Shown: positions 11,013 to 21,468 of the stretch, one piece after another | Position numbering within the stretch: the first letter of the stretch is position 1 | How the letters are laid out: each line of letters begins with the position of its first letter | NCBI GenBank assembly: GCA_003971905.1 | Contig: RSEE01000087.1 | Location: forward strand, 1 to 64,000 | DNA: 64,000 nucleotides | Direction: 5' to 3' | Source of the DNA: Moniliella sp. 'wahieum' | Lineage: Eukaryota > Basidiomycota > Moniliellomycetes > Moniliellales > Moniliellaceae | Position numbers and translations under genes: made by a program | The notes under the pieces: model-generated | Databases searched by the model: none | Told to the model about the DNA's origin: nothing | The model's input: only the letters and a program-made list of their open reading frames with translations

Positions 11013-11376
11013 CTGTAGAGTATGGCCTGATCATGCACTCACATGCCATTGCCTTTTGCGGCCAGCCATGTATGCGGAAGTCCCCTCATTGTTTCGCCTC
11101 TCGAGCGCCTCGGGCTGGTTATCCCTTGCGCGCTCCTTCCCTTTCCTTTTCTTCCCTGTTGCACACAAGGTCGGACTAGCGTCAGGAGCTTAGAATAAGC
11201 TCTCTGACTGTTCCTATCTTCCCTTGCACAGTGCAATCGTCCTTAGCTTGGTAGCGTAGCTACTTCTCAGTTAACGGACAACCGCGGTTCTGGGCTCTCA
11301 TTGGTGTGACCGATTTCATCGCGCTCACCCATTGATCGCCTAGTCTAGTGCTTCGCCCTAGCCCCAATCTTTCACA
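11013..11376 (+). repeat. Candidate 3' LTR belonging to the copia tail
   Basis: A purine-rich CCGAGGGGGGC ends at 11012-11013 and is followed by TGTAGAGTATGG; a plausible end is CTTTCACA near 11376, giving about 360 bp with TG...CA ends. The order pol tail, spacer, polypurine tract, LTR is as expected. The boundary is inferred only from sequence style because no second LTR copy is in the window. Confidence 0.4.
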
Positions 11377-11980
11377 GACCGGTGCGTTCCTCGTGTGGGA
11401 CTGGGACCAGAAGGCCGAGCGCTGGGTGGCGGCGCACTAGCCTTGCTCGACACGAGGCGGGCCTAGCCCCCCGCTGCGCCAATCGACCTGCGCCACCTAA
11501 TAATACGCGCCCACTGCCGCAACGCAGCACCACGTATTGTATCCGCACCACCCGACTCGGTCAGGGTACTGACCGCGTGCCTTGCGTGGGGGGGCAGCTA
11601 GCGATCATCGATCAGTGTCCAACATGACTAGTGACTGTTGATCAACCTTAGGACCTCCAAGGGATTGTACCCCTCAGCTAACCCCCCCGGGCGGGCCCCC
11701 TGGTGGGGCCCGCCTGTGACGTGACATTGTCGCCTGTTGCCAAGGCAAGTGGCAGCCACCGCGGGGCCACTCCCTTCTTGTCAGTACCTTCCTGTTACGA
11801 TATGGCCACTTGGACGGAGGACGGGGGCAGGGCGCAGTGCGTAGTGCATGCGGGACCTGTTGTTGCGGTGTGGGCACGAGCAAGGCCAGGGGACGCAAAG
11901 GGGGCTCGGCTGCGTGGGCGGTACGGTGCCATAGAAGAGAATGGTGTTGTGGGTCCAACCCGTGGCAGGGGAGGCATGTG
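11377..11980. other. Intergenic, no gene seen
   Basis: Mixed GC-rich sequence between the candidate LTR and the tRNA. It contains one GACTAGTGACTG word (about 11626) that belongs to the dispersed CTAG-core motif family described in the findings. ORFs here are short and mutually overlapping on both strands, without recognisable protein features. Confidence 0.5.
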
Positions 11981-12075
11981 GCCTCTTTGGCTCAGTGGTA
12001 AAGCATCTCACTAGTAGGCTCTGCACCAGTGTCCTGTACATGAGAAGATCGGTCGTTCGATTCGGCCAAGAGGCA
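11981..12075 (+). tRNA. tRNA-Thr (anticodon AGT) with a 23-nt intron
   Basis: The acceptor stem pairs GCCTCTT (11981-11987) with AAGAGGC (12068-12074), discriminator A. The D arm is GCTC..GGT..AAGC. The anticodon stem TCTCA pairs with TGAGA, loop CT-AGT-A, and the intron (ggctctg...ctgtac, about 23 nt) interrupts the loop one base 3' of the anticodon, the canonical nuclear position. The T arm is GGTCG-TTCGATT-CGGCC. A TTTT tract at 12079-12082 is a good RNA polymerase III terminator. Apart from the intron it looks like an ordinary fungal tRNA-Thr(AGT). Confidence 0.95.
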
Positions 12076-12078
12076 TTC

Positions 12079-12082
12079 TTTT
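12079..12082 (+). terminator. Pol III terminator of tRNA-Thr
   Basis: Four T residues begin four bases after the tRNA 3' end, the minimal RNA polymerase III termination signal. Confidence 0.7.
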
Positions 12083-13088
12083 GCAAGTGTGGTGTGGTGT
12101 CGGGTTGTGGGTGTTGTTGGTTTGCGTGCAAGATTCATGGTTCACGCGTCGTCCAGTTCAACGTTCAAGTTCGACGTTCAGGTTCATTCTAATGCCTGTG
12201 TCGGTTATCGATGCTGTGTGGGTGGGTGTGGGAACGGTCACGGATGAGGCAAATGTGCATCAGCTAGGACCGACGTGCCTTAGAGTGGGATGCTCGATGC
12301 CGGGTACACCGGGCCTCGATCGCGTAAGGGGGAGATGAAAGGGGTTCCCATCCGGCAGCTAAGGCCACACCAAACTCAACGCTCGGGTGAGAGGTGAGAT
12401 TGAGAGGTGAGATCTGAGATGAGATCCGTGGGAGGTGGTTACTGATTTGATGATTGTGTTGAAAAGGACAGGATCGAGACGCGATGCGTGGCCCAGCCTG
12501 ACTAGCTGAGTGCTGGGCTATCATGGCCTGCTATGAAAAACAGAACGACGTACTAATAGACACCTCGTATATGCATCGCATTTTTCGCGGTGGCCTGTTG
12601 TGTGTAACACCGAGATATGATCGATGCTGCCGCTCCGGCACGCGTCTCGGAACCGGAAGAAGAGGCTGGAACGGGACACAAGAAAGCAACAGGCAAAGGG
12701 GGAACAAAAACACGCGACACCCGCCCCGCCAAGAAACGCGCCAAGAACCACACCCGAAACACACGACACGAAACACGCCACGAAACACGCCACTCAACAC
12801 GCGACCGCCAACCAGGACGCGACAAGACGCGACGAGACGAGACGCGACGAGACGAACAAAAAAACCAGGCGACGGCGTCCGATCCGATCTAAGATCTAAG
12901 ATCTCGGAGATTGGCCAGTTCGCACTGTCTTCTAAGATCCGAGATCTGAGTGGAGACGAAAAAAAACAATAGGCAGGCTAGATAGCGCAAGCGCAAGCCT
13001 ACCCACAGTATCCACCGGTCCGCCGCAGCGGGGGAGTGGCAGTGGCAGTAGCTAGTAGGGAGGGACGTAAACGCGGTGGATACGCGCG
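12083..13088. other. Intergenic region upstream of RNR2
   Basis: No gene recognised. It contains GTTCAACGTTC words (about 12160-12180), AGATCT/GAGATC-rich stretches (about 12390-12430 and 12885-12945) and an array of ACACGCCACGAA and GACGCGACGAGA-like short repeats (about 12750-12855). The overlapping ORFs on both strands around 12530-12890 are translations of these repeats. Confidence 0.5.
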
Positions 13089-13446
13089 ACGCGTGGCGCG
13101 CACACCGATCGCATCCCATCCTATCCCATCGGGGAGCAATGAAGCCGCCCGACTGACTGCGTAAGTGCGCGTAAGTGCTAGTGCCAGAGACGCGTGACTG
13201 ATTCAGCACAGTAATTAAACACGGCGTGCCTGTCCGAATCGCCGCCGCGCCGATCGGATCAGCCGCGCGGCACACTGCCCCCGTGCCTCGCCTAGCGCGT
13301 CGCGTCGCGGCGACGGTGCTGGGACGTCAGTGACTAGTGACCGGTGATGGGCGGCGATGGGGGCGGAGCGGCGGACGCGTCAGTGTGCGGCCGCTGGCGA
13401 CGCGTCGGCTGGGCGGCCGGACGGGGCAGGCAGATAAAAGACGCGT
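13089..13446 (+). promoter_or_regulatory. Cluster of five ACGCGT (MluI cell-cycle box) sites upstream of RNR2
   Basis: ACGCGT occurs at 13089-13094, 13190-13195, 13375-13380, 13400-13405 and 13441-13446, all within 460 bp of the RNR2 start; the last three lie within 72 bp and flank a TATA-like AGATAAAAG (13432-13440). ACGCGT is the core of the MCB element bound by the MBF complex, which drives G1/S transcription of ribonucleotide reductase genes in yeasts. The sites are seen directly; their function here is inferred. Confidence 0.6.
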
Positions 13447-13545
13447 ATGGGTTGGGCGCGTCCAGCTTCCTCCTCCCACCACCACCACCTCCTCCTCTAC
13501 CACCTCTGTCTCTCTCTTCTTTGTGTGCTTGTGCTGTTGCCCGCC

Positions 13546-14855
13546 ATGGCCCCTCTGCCCTTGTCCACGACGCTGCCCACCCCGAGTTTGCCACGCTCAA
13601 GATGGCCGATGTGGAGCGTGCCAAGCAGGCGACCAAGTCGGCTCCCATGGGCAGCCACCGCTTGATTCGATTCAGCACGCTTTGTCGGCGACGTCGACTT
13701 GCCCGAGAAGGAGGAAGCGCTGCTCAAGGAAAACCCGCGCCGGTTTGTCTTGTTCCCCATCAAGTTCAATGAGGTACGTTGTTGTCCGCCGGAGGGCATG
13801 GCCTGCGCAGAGTTGATTTGCATGCGCATGCGGATGTGGATGGTGCTTTGCTTTTTTGGGTTGGTTCATGTTGCTTACCTCTACCCCTCTCCCCCGCATG
13901 TTCCGTGTGGCCGATAATACCAGATCTGGCAATTCTACAAGAAAGCCGAAGCGTCTTTTGGACGGCGGAGGAGATGGACTTGTCCAAGGACCTGCACGAC
14001 TGGGACACCAAGCTCAACGACAATGAGCGTCACTTTATTTCGCATGTGCTCGCCTTTTTCGCCGCGTCGGATGGGATTGTGAATGAGAATTGGTGGTGGA
14101 GCGGTTTTCGCAGGAAGTGCAGGCGGCCCGAAGCAAGGTGCTTTTACGGGTTCCAAATCATGATGGAAAACATCCATTCGGAAACCTACTCGTTGCTCAT
14201 TGACACGTACATTCGTGACCCGGCGCAGCGCGAGTACCTGTTTGATGCGATCGAGACCATCCCGGTCGTCAAGCAGAAAGCCGAGTGGGCGATGCGGGGA
14301 TTGCGGATGAACGGTCGTCGTTCTCCGAGCGCTTGGTCGCGTTTGCTGCTGTCGAAGGCATTTTCTTCTCGGGCTCGTTTGCTTCGATTTTCTGGTTGAA
14401 AAAGCGCGGTCTCATGCCCGGCTTGACCTTCTCCAACGAACTCATCACACGTGACGAAGGCTTGCATACCGACTTTGCCTGTTCCTCTTTGGCCATCTGC
14501 GCAAACGCGCCCATCCCGACACGATCAACACCATCATCCGCGAAGCTGTCGCGATCGAACAATCGTTCCTCACGGACGCCTTGCCCGTCGCGCTGATCGG
14601 CATGAACGCCAAGCTCATGTGCCAGTACATTGAGTTTGTCGCGGACCGCCTCCTGGTCGCCTTGGGCAACGACAAGCTGTACCACTCGACCAACCCGTTT
14701 GACTTATGGAGAACATCTCCTTGCAGGGCAAGACGAACTTTTTCGAGAAGAAAGTGGCCGAGTACGCGATTGCCGGCGTCAACCATAACGAAAACGACGA
14801 TGGCGATGGCGTCGTCAAGGACGTTCATGCCTTCACCTTGGACGAGGACTTTTGA
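13546..14855 (+). CDS. RNR2: Ribonucleoside-diphosphate reductase small subunit (R2), one intron, multiple frame breaks
   Basis: Supplies the di-iron/tyrosyl-radical subunit that, with the large subunit, makes dNTP precursors. Exon 1 ends [15 protein letters not shown] (13773); intron 13774-13923 (GTACGT...CAG); exon 2 begins [13 protein letters not shown]. Metal and radical motifs are present: [39 protein letters not shown] (radical Tyr in CFYGFQ), then [17 protein letters not shown] and [11 protein letters not shown]. The end is [11 protein letters not shown] at 14855, the standard R2 C-terminus that docks the large subunit. The start at 13546 has a perfect CCGCCATGG context. Single-base shifts occur near 13590, 13690, 13957, 14090, 14128, 14297, 14483 and 14705; conserved sequence resumes at once each time, so assembly error is the likeliest cause. 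Confidence 0.95.
13774..13923 (+). other. RNR2 intron
   Basis: GAG|GTACGTTG ... ATACCAG|ATCTGG. Splicing joins FPIKFNE to IWQFYKKAE, reproducing the universally conserved [20 protein letters not shown] block of R2 proteins, so both borders are secure. Confidence 0.9.
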
Positions 14856-16484
14856 ACTACTAAACACCATTATTAGTAGGCTAGTACCCTACTACTAAGG
14901 CTACGCTTAAGGTTTTCCCCCACTCAGGTTCTCCTCCCCTTGCTGTGTATACTCGCGATGGCCAAAACCAAACGGGTTCCTTGGCCTGGTGAGTTGGTCC
15001 TGGGTTTCGGGTGGCCAGCTCCCCATTGTGGCTTTTGCTTTTGCTCTTGCTTTCTCGCTTTGTGCTTCTCTTCAGCACTCATCTCCTCTCCTCTTCTGTC
15101 CTCTTCCTCTTCTATCCTCTCCTCTCCTCTCTCTCCTCGCTCCGCTCCGCCCCGCTGCTCTCGGCGCGCATGTCGTGCCATTTTTCCTATTCGCCTAGAC
15201 CCACAGTCGGGCGGGCTGTCTCGGCCTCGGTCTCGGTCTCTGTCTGCTGTACAACAACTGAATGTCTGTCTCGTATGTGTGTGTGTGGTTGCTTTACTTA
15301 GCTTGGCTTGTACTCGTTTGCCTTGGTCTAGCCTGGTCTTACTACTAGTTAGTCGGCGCGCCAAGCGCCAGTGGCCACGTGCCACTGGCTACTGCCGGCA
15401 CGGCTATCGGGAGACCGGTACCTATAGCGTACACGGCAGGTAGAGGAGGAACTTGCTACACCGCCCGTCCTGTCGTACATACACCACCAAAAATACACCA
15501 CCAAAAATACACCACCAAAAATACACCACCAAAAATACACCCCCAAACCGACCACCTTGGCCGGAACAGGTACGCCTCCGTTGCGCTGGCACCTGGCACC
15601 TGGAACCCAGTACGGTAGGCCTAGAGTATTGGCACTGCGTACGCATACGCCGCGCTCCCACCAGCACCAACCTAATATCCAGCTCAGCCATCCTCTGTCG
15701 CGCTACCTTCCGTAGGACGTACAGGCAGCTGCGACTGCTCGCAGCGTCGCACGGCACACATCTGCCCCTGCATGCTGCGCTCTACGCAGGGAAAGTAAAC
15801 AGGTGTCTGGGGTATCGGGCCAGGGACTCCCTAGGGACTATAGGGACTGGCCCAGTACGTGCCCCTGGGTCGTGGGTCGTGGGTCGTGCACATGCCCGTG
15901 CGTCGTACAGAATTACTATCCAGTGCACCTGCTGCCTCTCTCGTTCCTTATCTCTCCGCATGCAGATCATGGTCATGGGGTGCATCGTCATTGCGGTCGT
16001 GGCCGTGCACCTGGTTTGGTCTGGCTTGGTCTGGCTTGGTCTGGGTTGGAATTGGGGTTGGCGCATGGGCATCGAGCACCGTCGGTGCACGTGTACGCCG
16101 CCCAGGAAGTGGGGTTGAGCGGGGTGCCTGTCCTCAGTCCACCGGCCACTCGGGATGGACCCATGCACACCCTCATACAGGAATACCAAACCCAAACCCA
16201 AAACGAAGAGATCCTGCGTTCACAGTGAAGTTTGCAGCAGGGGTTTGGCAGCCAGTGGCGTGCCCGTGCGAGCCTTGCATCCGCCCTTGCGCGTATGGTC
16301 ACCGTCACGCGCAGGCGAAGCCGATGAGCCCACGCAAGAAGAAATGGAAGAAGTGGAAGAAGGGGAAGGAGAAGAAGAGGAGAGAGAAGGAGATGAGGTG
16401 GGTCACCGTGAACTTGTTCCCCACCGTGTTCTTGTTTGATCTTGAGCTTGTTGTTTTGTTGCTCTGCTTGTTGTTCTTGGCCAT
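14856..16484. other. Intergenic region between RNR2 and the GST-fold gene
   Basis: No gene recognised. It contains a CT-rich tract (about 15075-15140), a 14-bp minisatellite (15479-15542), GGTCGTGGGTCGTGGGTCGTG (about 15868-15888) and TCTGGCTTGG repeats (about 16018-16045). A Lys/Glu-rich frame at about 16318-16440 is a translation of purine repeats. Overlapping ORFs on both strands look like shadows. Confidence 0.5.
15479..15542. repeat. 14-bp minisatellite ACACCACCAAAAAT, about 4.5 copies
   Basis: Perfect head-to-tail copies of a 14-bp unit, ending in a variant ACACCCCC. Located between genes; no coding role seen. Confidence 0.9.
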
Positions 16485-17488
16485 CTACCGTGGCACAGTG
16501 AAGCGGGGTACCGTGGTCCGTACCTGTCTCCCTAGGCAAGACGGCCGCGCGCGCAACGGCACGATCCCCGCCAGCGCAGACATCTCGACCACCGCACACA
16601 CCAGATCGTTCACATGGGGGTACGCACACCAACTCGGCCCGGTCGGAGGCTCTTGCTTCGCCAGGGCGGTCGGAGGAGGAAATGCACGTTGGCCACGACC
16701 ATCACGTCGGCCAGCGTGAGCTGCGAGCCGACCAGGTACGTCGGCCGTGCTGCGTCGCACGGGGCGCGTTCGGTTGTGCTCGTGACCGTGGTGGTGTCCG
16801 GATCGGTGTCCGTGGCTGTGGCTGTGGCCGTGGTTGTGGCTTTGGTTGTGGCCAAGGTACGTTCGAGGTAAGCCAACGCGGCTCGCACCTTTCTCTGCGC
16901 GCGCTCGTGCGCGCTCGTTTCCACCGTGGTGGGTGCAGCGGTGTTGGGTTGGTGAGGCAGGTGCCAGTGGCGGTGGGCCAAGAGCAAGGTCGGGGCAAAG
17001 AGGTGCGTGTCGGCCCACTCGAGCCAGGACAGGACGAGGGTTTCGGTGCGCCGGTCAGGACCCAGGAGCGAGGCGTGGTGGCGCCAAGCGAGTAGCAGCA
17101 GGAGCGGCGTGCGCGGCAACTGAACCAACAGGTCGTGGTAACGTGCGTATCGTATCCGTCCAAGGAATGAGGTTAGCCATTGCACCCTCCACTACGCTAT
17201 GCCCACAGTCCAGAGCCCCACCAGCGTGGCGAGGGAAACAGAACAAGAGAGAAAGAGAGAAAGAGAGAGGGGAGACGTACAGTACACAGCGATCGCATGG
17301 GGTTCGGTGAGGCAAAAGCCGTCGGGGGCTTGGAAGATGGGCAGGCTGGTGGGCTGGATCTGGGTGGCAAGCTCGGTGGGCAGGAGGGGCGTGTGGGCGA
17401 CGTTGAGGCCAGCGAGACGGGCAACGGCGAGAAGACGCCAGGTGCGGCTGGCGGTGCGGCTGCCGCCGTAGAGCGTGCCGAAGGACAT
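16485..17488 (-). CDS. GST-fold protein resembling the N-terminal half of eEF1B-gamma
   Basis: Exon 1 (17488 to about 17276) reads MSFGTLYGGSRTASRTWRLL, then AVARLAGLNV... and LPIFQAPDGFCLTEPHAIAVY, the thioredoxin-like N-domain of eEF1B-gamma/GST proteins (the GxxPxFxGxDGFxLTES/HAI motif). A GTACGT donor starts an intron ending near 17200. The next part has SWLEWADTHLFAP and, after a Thr-rich insert, ARPTYLVGSQLTLADVMVVA, the helical GST C-domain with its conserved LVGxxLTLADV motif. A frame break near 16680 leads to ALAKQEPPTGPSWCAYPHVN. The second (EF1G) domain that full-length eEF1B-gamma carries is not found before the stop at 16485, so this is a truncated or GST-only relative, or the rest was missed. 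Confidence 0.65.
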
Positions 17489-17861
17489 GATGGTGGGGAT
17501 GGGAATGGAGGTGGAGGTGGTGGTGGTGGTGGAGGCGGTGGAGATGGGGATGGCGTGGGCGAGGACGAGGCGGATGAAGCGGATGATGAAGCTGGAAGCC
17601 GCCAGGGGCTGGTTTAGCCCCTGAGAGGGAGCAAGCATATAAATCCCACAGTCCAGTATACCAAGGCCAGAGAGAGCAAGAGAAAGAGAATAATCACGTG
17701 ACCACCCCGCGCGTCGGGGCGTCTTGGGCGGAACAACACGCCCTCGCGTTGGTTGTGTCCTGCTCGTCGCCGCCGTTGGCATTGCCATTGGCATCGCCAC
17801 CGCCACCGCCATCGCCATCAGTGTCGCCATCAGTGTCGCCACCACCACCAGCGCCACCCCC
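17489..17861. promoter_or_regulatory. Divergent intergenic region between the GST-fold gene and the coiled-coil gene
   Basis: The two genes are transcribed away from each other from this 370-bp segment. It holds a GGTGGT/GGCGAT microsatellite (17505-17550), an AGAGAGCAAGAGAAAGAG tract (17670-17690) and an ATATAAAT TATA-like box at about 17636. No RNA gene is seen. Confidence 0.45.
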
Positions 17862-20800
17862 ATGATCTCCACCCCCACCTCCATCCTCCGCCGCGGCCAC
17901 GGCCGCAAGTCCACCGACACTGTCGGCAGCTCCGTCCGCTTCGGCAAGCGCCTCTACGACAATGGCGAGGAGAGCAGCATGAGCCTTTCCTCCTTCTCGC
18001 TCTCCAACATCAGCATCAACGACCATCTCGAGTCTCCCAGTGTGCGTCCCGCCACCGCACCGCCACCGCCACCGCCACCGCCACCGCCGCCACGACTACC
18101 GGCACGCCCTCCACGCCCACACCTCTCTGTCCCCGCCAACGACAGTCTGTTTGACGACGGCCCTCTCGCTCTCCTCGACCCTGCGCCCGAGCCCAGCCTG
18201 CGGCCCGTCTTCCCACCCCGCGCTCTGCCACCGCTGCCTCGGCGCCCCGCCGCAGCCACCGCTGCTCGCCGACGAGGAGAGCTTGTCCTTCAGCACCCTC
18301 CTCCGCGAGGGCAGCAACTTGCAGCGCGGCTATGCCCAGACGCAAGCCGCGTCCCCATCGCCTTCGTCTTCGCCAGCGCCAACACCAGCGCCAGCAGGAG
18401 CACTAGAATCGCCTTCTTCGTCCCCTTCGCATGCTTTTGCTCCCTCGGCCGTGCCTCCGCCTCCGCTCGCCCCGCCCGCAGCCGTGTCGGCGCGCACGAG
18501 CCAGCCACAACACGACCCTTACTCCCCCTTCAACCACGTCCAGCACGCCGCCCCTTCCCTCCCCGCGCCGCGACGCCCTTCCCTCCGAGTTGGACGTATC
18601 GGACGTGTCGGTGTCGGTCGCGTCGGACCCACGTCGCGTCCCGCTCCCACAGTCGCCCCCTCCCCCTCTCACTCTCACTCGCAATCCCTGCCTCGCCCGA
18701 GCCGCACTCGCACTCACACTTGCGCGCCTCCTATTCCCCCGCCCACGCAGCAGATGGCACCACTCGCTCCACCTTGCATCCTTCCGAAGCAAGTCGTCGG
18801 GCCTCTTCTCCCTCGCCCGCAGCCTCCTGGCGCGGGTACTGCTACTGCTACTGGTACTGGTACTGGCACTGGTCCCGTTGCCCCTCGCTCCTCCCTACTT
18901 CCTCCCCCGGCCCTCGCCTCCACGCACAGAGCGCGCGCCTTTACCTTCCGCCTCGTCGCCTTTGCTCCCCCTTGGCCATGCTCATGATCATGCTCATCGC
19001 AATGGTCTTCCTCCCCTGGCACCACCGCCCATCCCACGGCCCAGCTCACTGCCACACCGCCGTACCGGCTACCCCCTCGTACGGTAGCACCGCGACGCTC
19101 TCGCCCCACCCGTACTTGAGCGCCTCGTCGCTCTACCCTTCCTCGCAACGTCGCCCCAGCCGCGGGAAATTCGCGGTCTCGATCGGCGTCTGGATCGGGG
19201 GGGGATGGGAACGAGCATGGGAGCGGGGAGCGGGACGGAGATCAGGACGGGGAGGGATGGGTCGAGCGCGAGCGAGAGCGACTTGCTCCATGCGGTCCAC
19301 GATCTAGATCGCGCCCATGTGGCCTATGCGACCTACTTGCGTGGGTTGCTGTCCCATCGGCATCGGCGTCGGCGTCGGCGTCGCGCGTCCCCGACCCGAG
19401 CCCGAGCCAGAGACCGACCAAGGCGCCGTCATGCGCACCACGAAACGTCCTACCAAACCGCGTTGACTACCCAGGCCCACCTGGCTTCGCCCTCGCCCTC
19501 GCCCTTGGCCCGCCCGGCCTCTGCGCCGTCGACAGTGGGCACCTCGGTACCTACCTCGTCCGGGGGCGGTTACATCTCCGGCTGCGGCTGCTGCTGCGCC
19601 GCTCGCCGCGCTGCACTACCTACCTGACCTAGCGCGTCGTGTGGAGCAAGCGCACCGTGCGCACGCAAGGCAACGCGCGCGCTGGAACACGCAATTGCAA
19701 GCTTTGCAAGAGCAGTGTGCTGCGCTCACCTCGCCCTCGCCAGCGCAGAGGAAGAAACTAAAGTCCAAGTGCAGCGTGCCGACAGGAAGCTGTCCTCCAG
19801 GCTAGTCAGGATGCTCAGGCTGCTTTACTGGCTCATCAGCGCAGGTGGGCCGAGATGCACAGTGCGTCACTGGTGGAGCATACGGCACCGCGTCCGAGGC
19901 GCCCCAGAGCGAGCGCGAGCGCCAGACCAAGGACGAAGGACGAAATGGAGATGGAGATGGAGATGGAGATGGGGACGAGAGTGGGGACGTACGGGAGCGG
20001 TTGTACGATGCGGAAGCGCAAGTGGCTGAGCTGCAGCGTGCGCTGGAGGAGCAAGAAGAGGCGCAGCACGTGGCGGTCCAACGTGCGTGGGAGCAAGCCG
20101 AGTGCGAAGCCGAGGAGCAGCGTCGGTTGTGGCTCGACGAGCAACGTGCTAGCGAGCAAGGGGGGAAGAGGAAGTGCACCATGCCGAGCAGGCGCGCGAC
20201 GAGGCGCGGCGACAACTCGAGGACGCTCAGCGTGCTCAGGAAGACGCGTTGCAAAAGCTGCATGAGCGGACACTGCTCTCCGTCTCGCGCGCGATGAGTG
20301 CGTCCAAGCGCAGCACCTGCGCGACCAGGCTCAGGGCACCCTCGCGGCGCTCCAGATGCAGCTGCAGCAGGTGCAGGACGAGTTGCGTTCGGCCCATGCC
20401 CAGCTCGAAGCCTTCGAGCAGCGCGAAACGCAGCGCGAAACTGAGCGCGAAAACGTACCAGACGCAGCTCGTCCGCATTGACCGTCTCGAACGCCGTAGC
20501 GCCGACCAGGAACTGGAAACTGGTCCGCGTCCAGCGCCACCGCGCACGCCTCGAACACGAACGGTTCAAGTTGGCCATTGCGCTCGAAGCTAAGCAGGCC
20601 GAAGGGACCATTTGCGTCGCACCTACTCCCTTCGTCCCTCGCTTCGCCGCTAGCTCTTTGCACTTGCCCCGCGCTTCGCGGGACTGGTCCCTCCACCCCC
20701 TTGGCTTCGGCTTTGGCCCCGCCCACTCCGGCTACAGCGTCATCCGCAGCTTGTTGCCCTTTTCTGCGTCGGCGCTACGGTCCGAAAGAGAGGGAGCGGG

Positions 20801-21193
20801 ACAGGCACAGGCACAAGAGGTTCCCCCGCGCCACGAGCCACCAAGACCAGGACCGGGACCGGGACCAAGAACGAGGGGAGAGAGACCAGACGACCTTCTT
20901 CGCCCACCTCGTCTGTCGCATCGAGCTCGGCCGCGCGAGTTGGAGTTGGAGCGAGAGTTGGAGCAGGAGTTGGAGGCGGAGGCGGAAGCAGTGGGAGGAG
21001 GAGCAAGTTAGCTGGGGTTGCTCACCATGCCCATGCGCATTCCCATGCGCATTCCCATGAGCATTCCCATTCCCATGTTCATGCTCGGAAACCGCAGCAC
21101 CAGTCTCGGCAGCAACAGCAGCTACGACAGCTATGGCGGCTACCAAGTCCCCGCTCGGCCATTGGCCAACAAGGAGAATGTCAAGATGGAGTA
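17862..21193 (+). CDS. Large coiled-coil protein with SILR and VRF (PP1-docking-like) motifs at the N-terminus; frames broken
   Basis: From MISTPTSILRRGHGRKST the protein continues TDTVGSSVRFGKRLYDNGEE, then SSMSLSSFSLSNISINDHLE. The TPxSIL...VxFG pair resembles the SILK plus RVxF-like docking site for protein phosphatase 1 found in spindle and kinetochore proteins such as Cut12 and KNL1/Spc7. A long Ser/Pro-rich disordered middle follows (18060-19250). Then comes a heptad-rich coiled coil (about 19990-20600: ERLYDAEAQVAELQRALEEQ, ARDEARRQLEDAQRAQED, LAALQMQLQQVQDELRSAHA, in different frames). The C-terminus reads SLGSNSSYDSYGGYQVPARP, LANKENVKME, stop at 21193. I do not recognise a named orthologue. 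At least six frame changes occur. The role in the spindle or SPB is inferred only from the motif pair and coiled coil. Confidence 0.6.
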
Positions 21194-21468
21194 GCCACGC
21201 CCGTGGCGCGCACGGCGCGACGACGCAGGCTCCGCCCGCTGCGCGCCTGAGGTGTAACCCTGAGGTGGAGCAGCTAACAGCGGTCAGAACGGTGCGGAAT
21301 ATCCTAGCTGCCCGGCGAGTGGTGTAGTGTGTGTAGTGTGTAGTATGGGGCATAGGAGGGGTAGGTAGCTTGGCAGGCGCAACGGCGCGAGCGGTAGCCA
21401 AGAGTTGTGGCGCGATGGAGCTCGGGTGGGTTGAGGGAGCGACGGCGAGTTAGGCGTCGGCCCGATCG
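21194..21468. other. Short intergenic gap between convergent genes
   Basis: Contains GTGTAGTGTGTAGTGTGTAGT (about 21322-21344). No gene seen. Confidence 0.5.

Noticed and set aside
12530..12899. Highly basic ORFs (RDETRRDET type)
   Set aside because: These are translations of a short tandem GACGAGACGC repeat; equivalent ORFs exist in all frames.
13546..14855. Calling RNR2 a pseudogene
   Set aside because: All catalytic and docking residues remain and no true-frame stop is seen; the indels fit assembly error better than decay.
17724..19307. A 527-codon ORF taken as a complete gene
   Set aside because: Its first 45 codons are a (GCC/ATC)-type microsatellite upstream of a better ATG at 17862, and its last third reads repeats out of frame; the gene continues in other frames to 21193.
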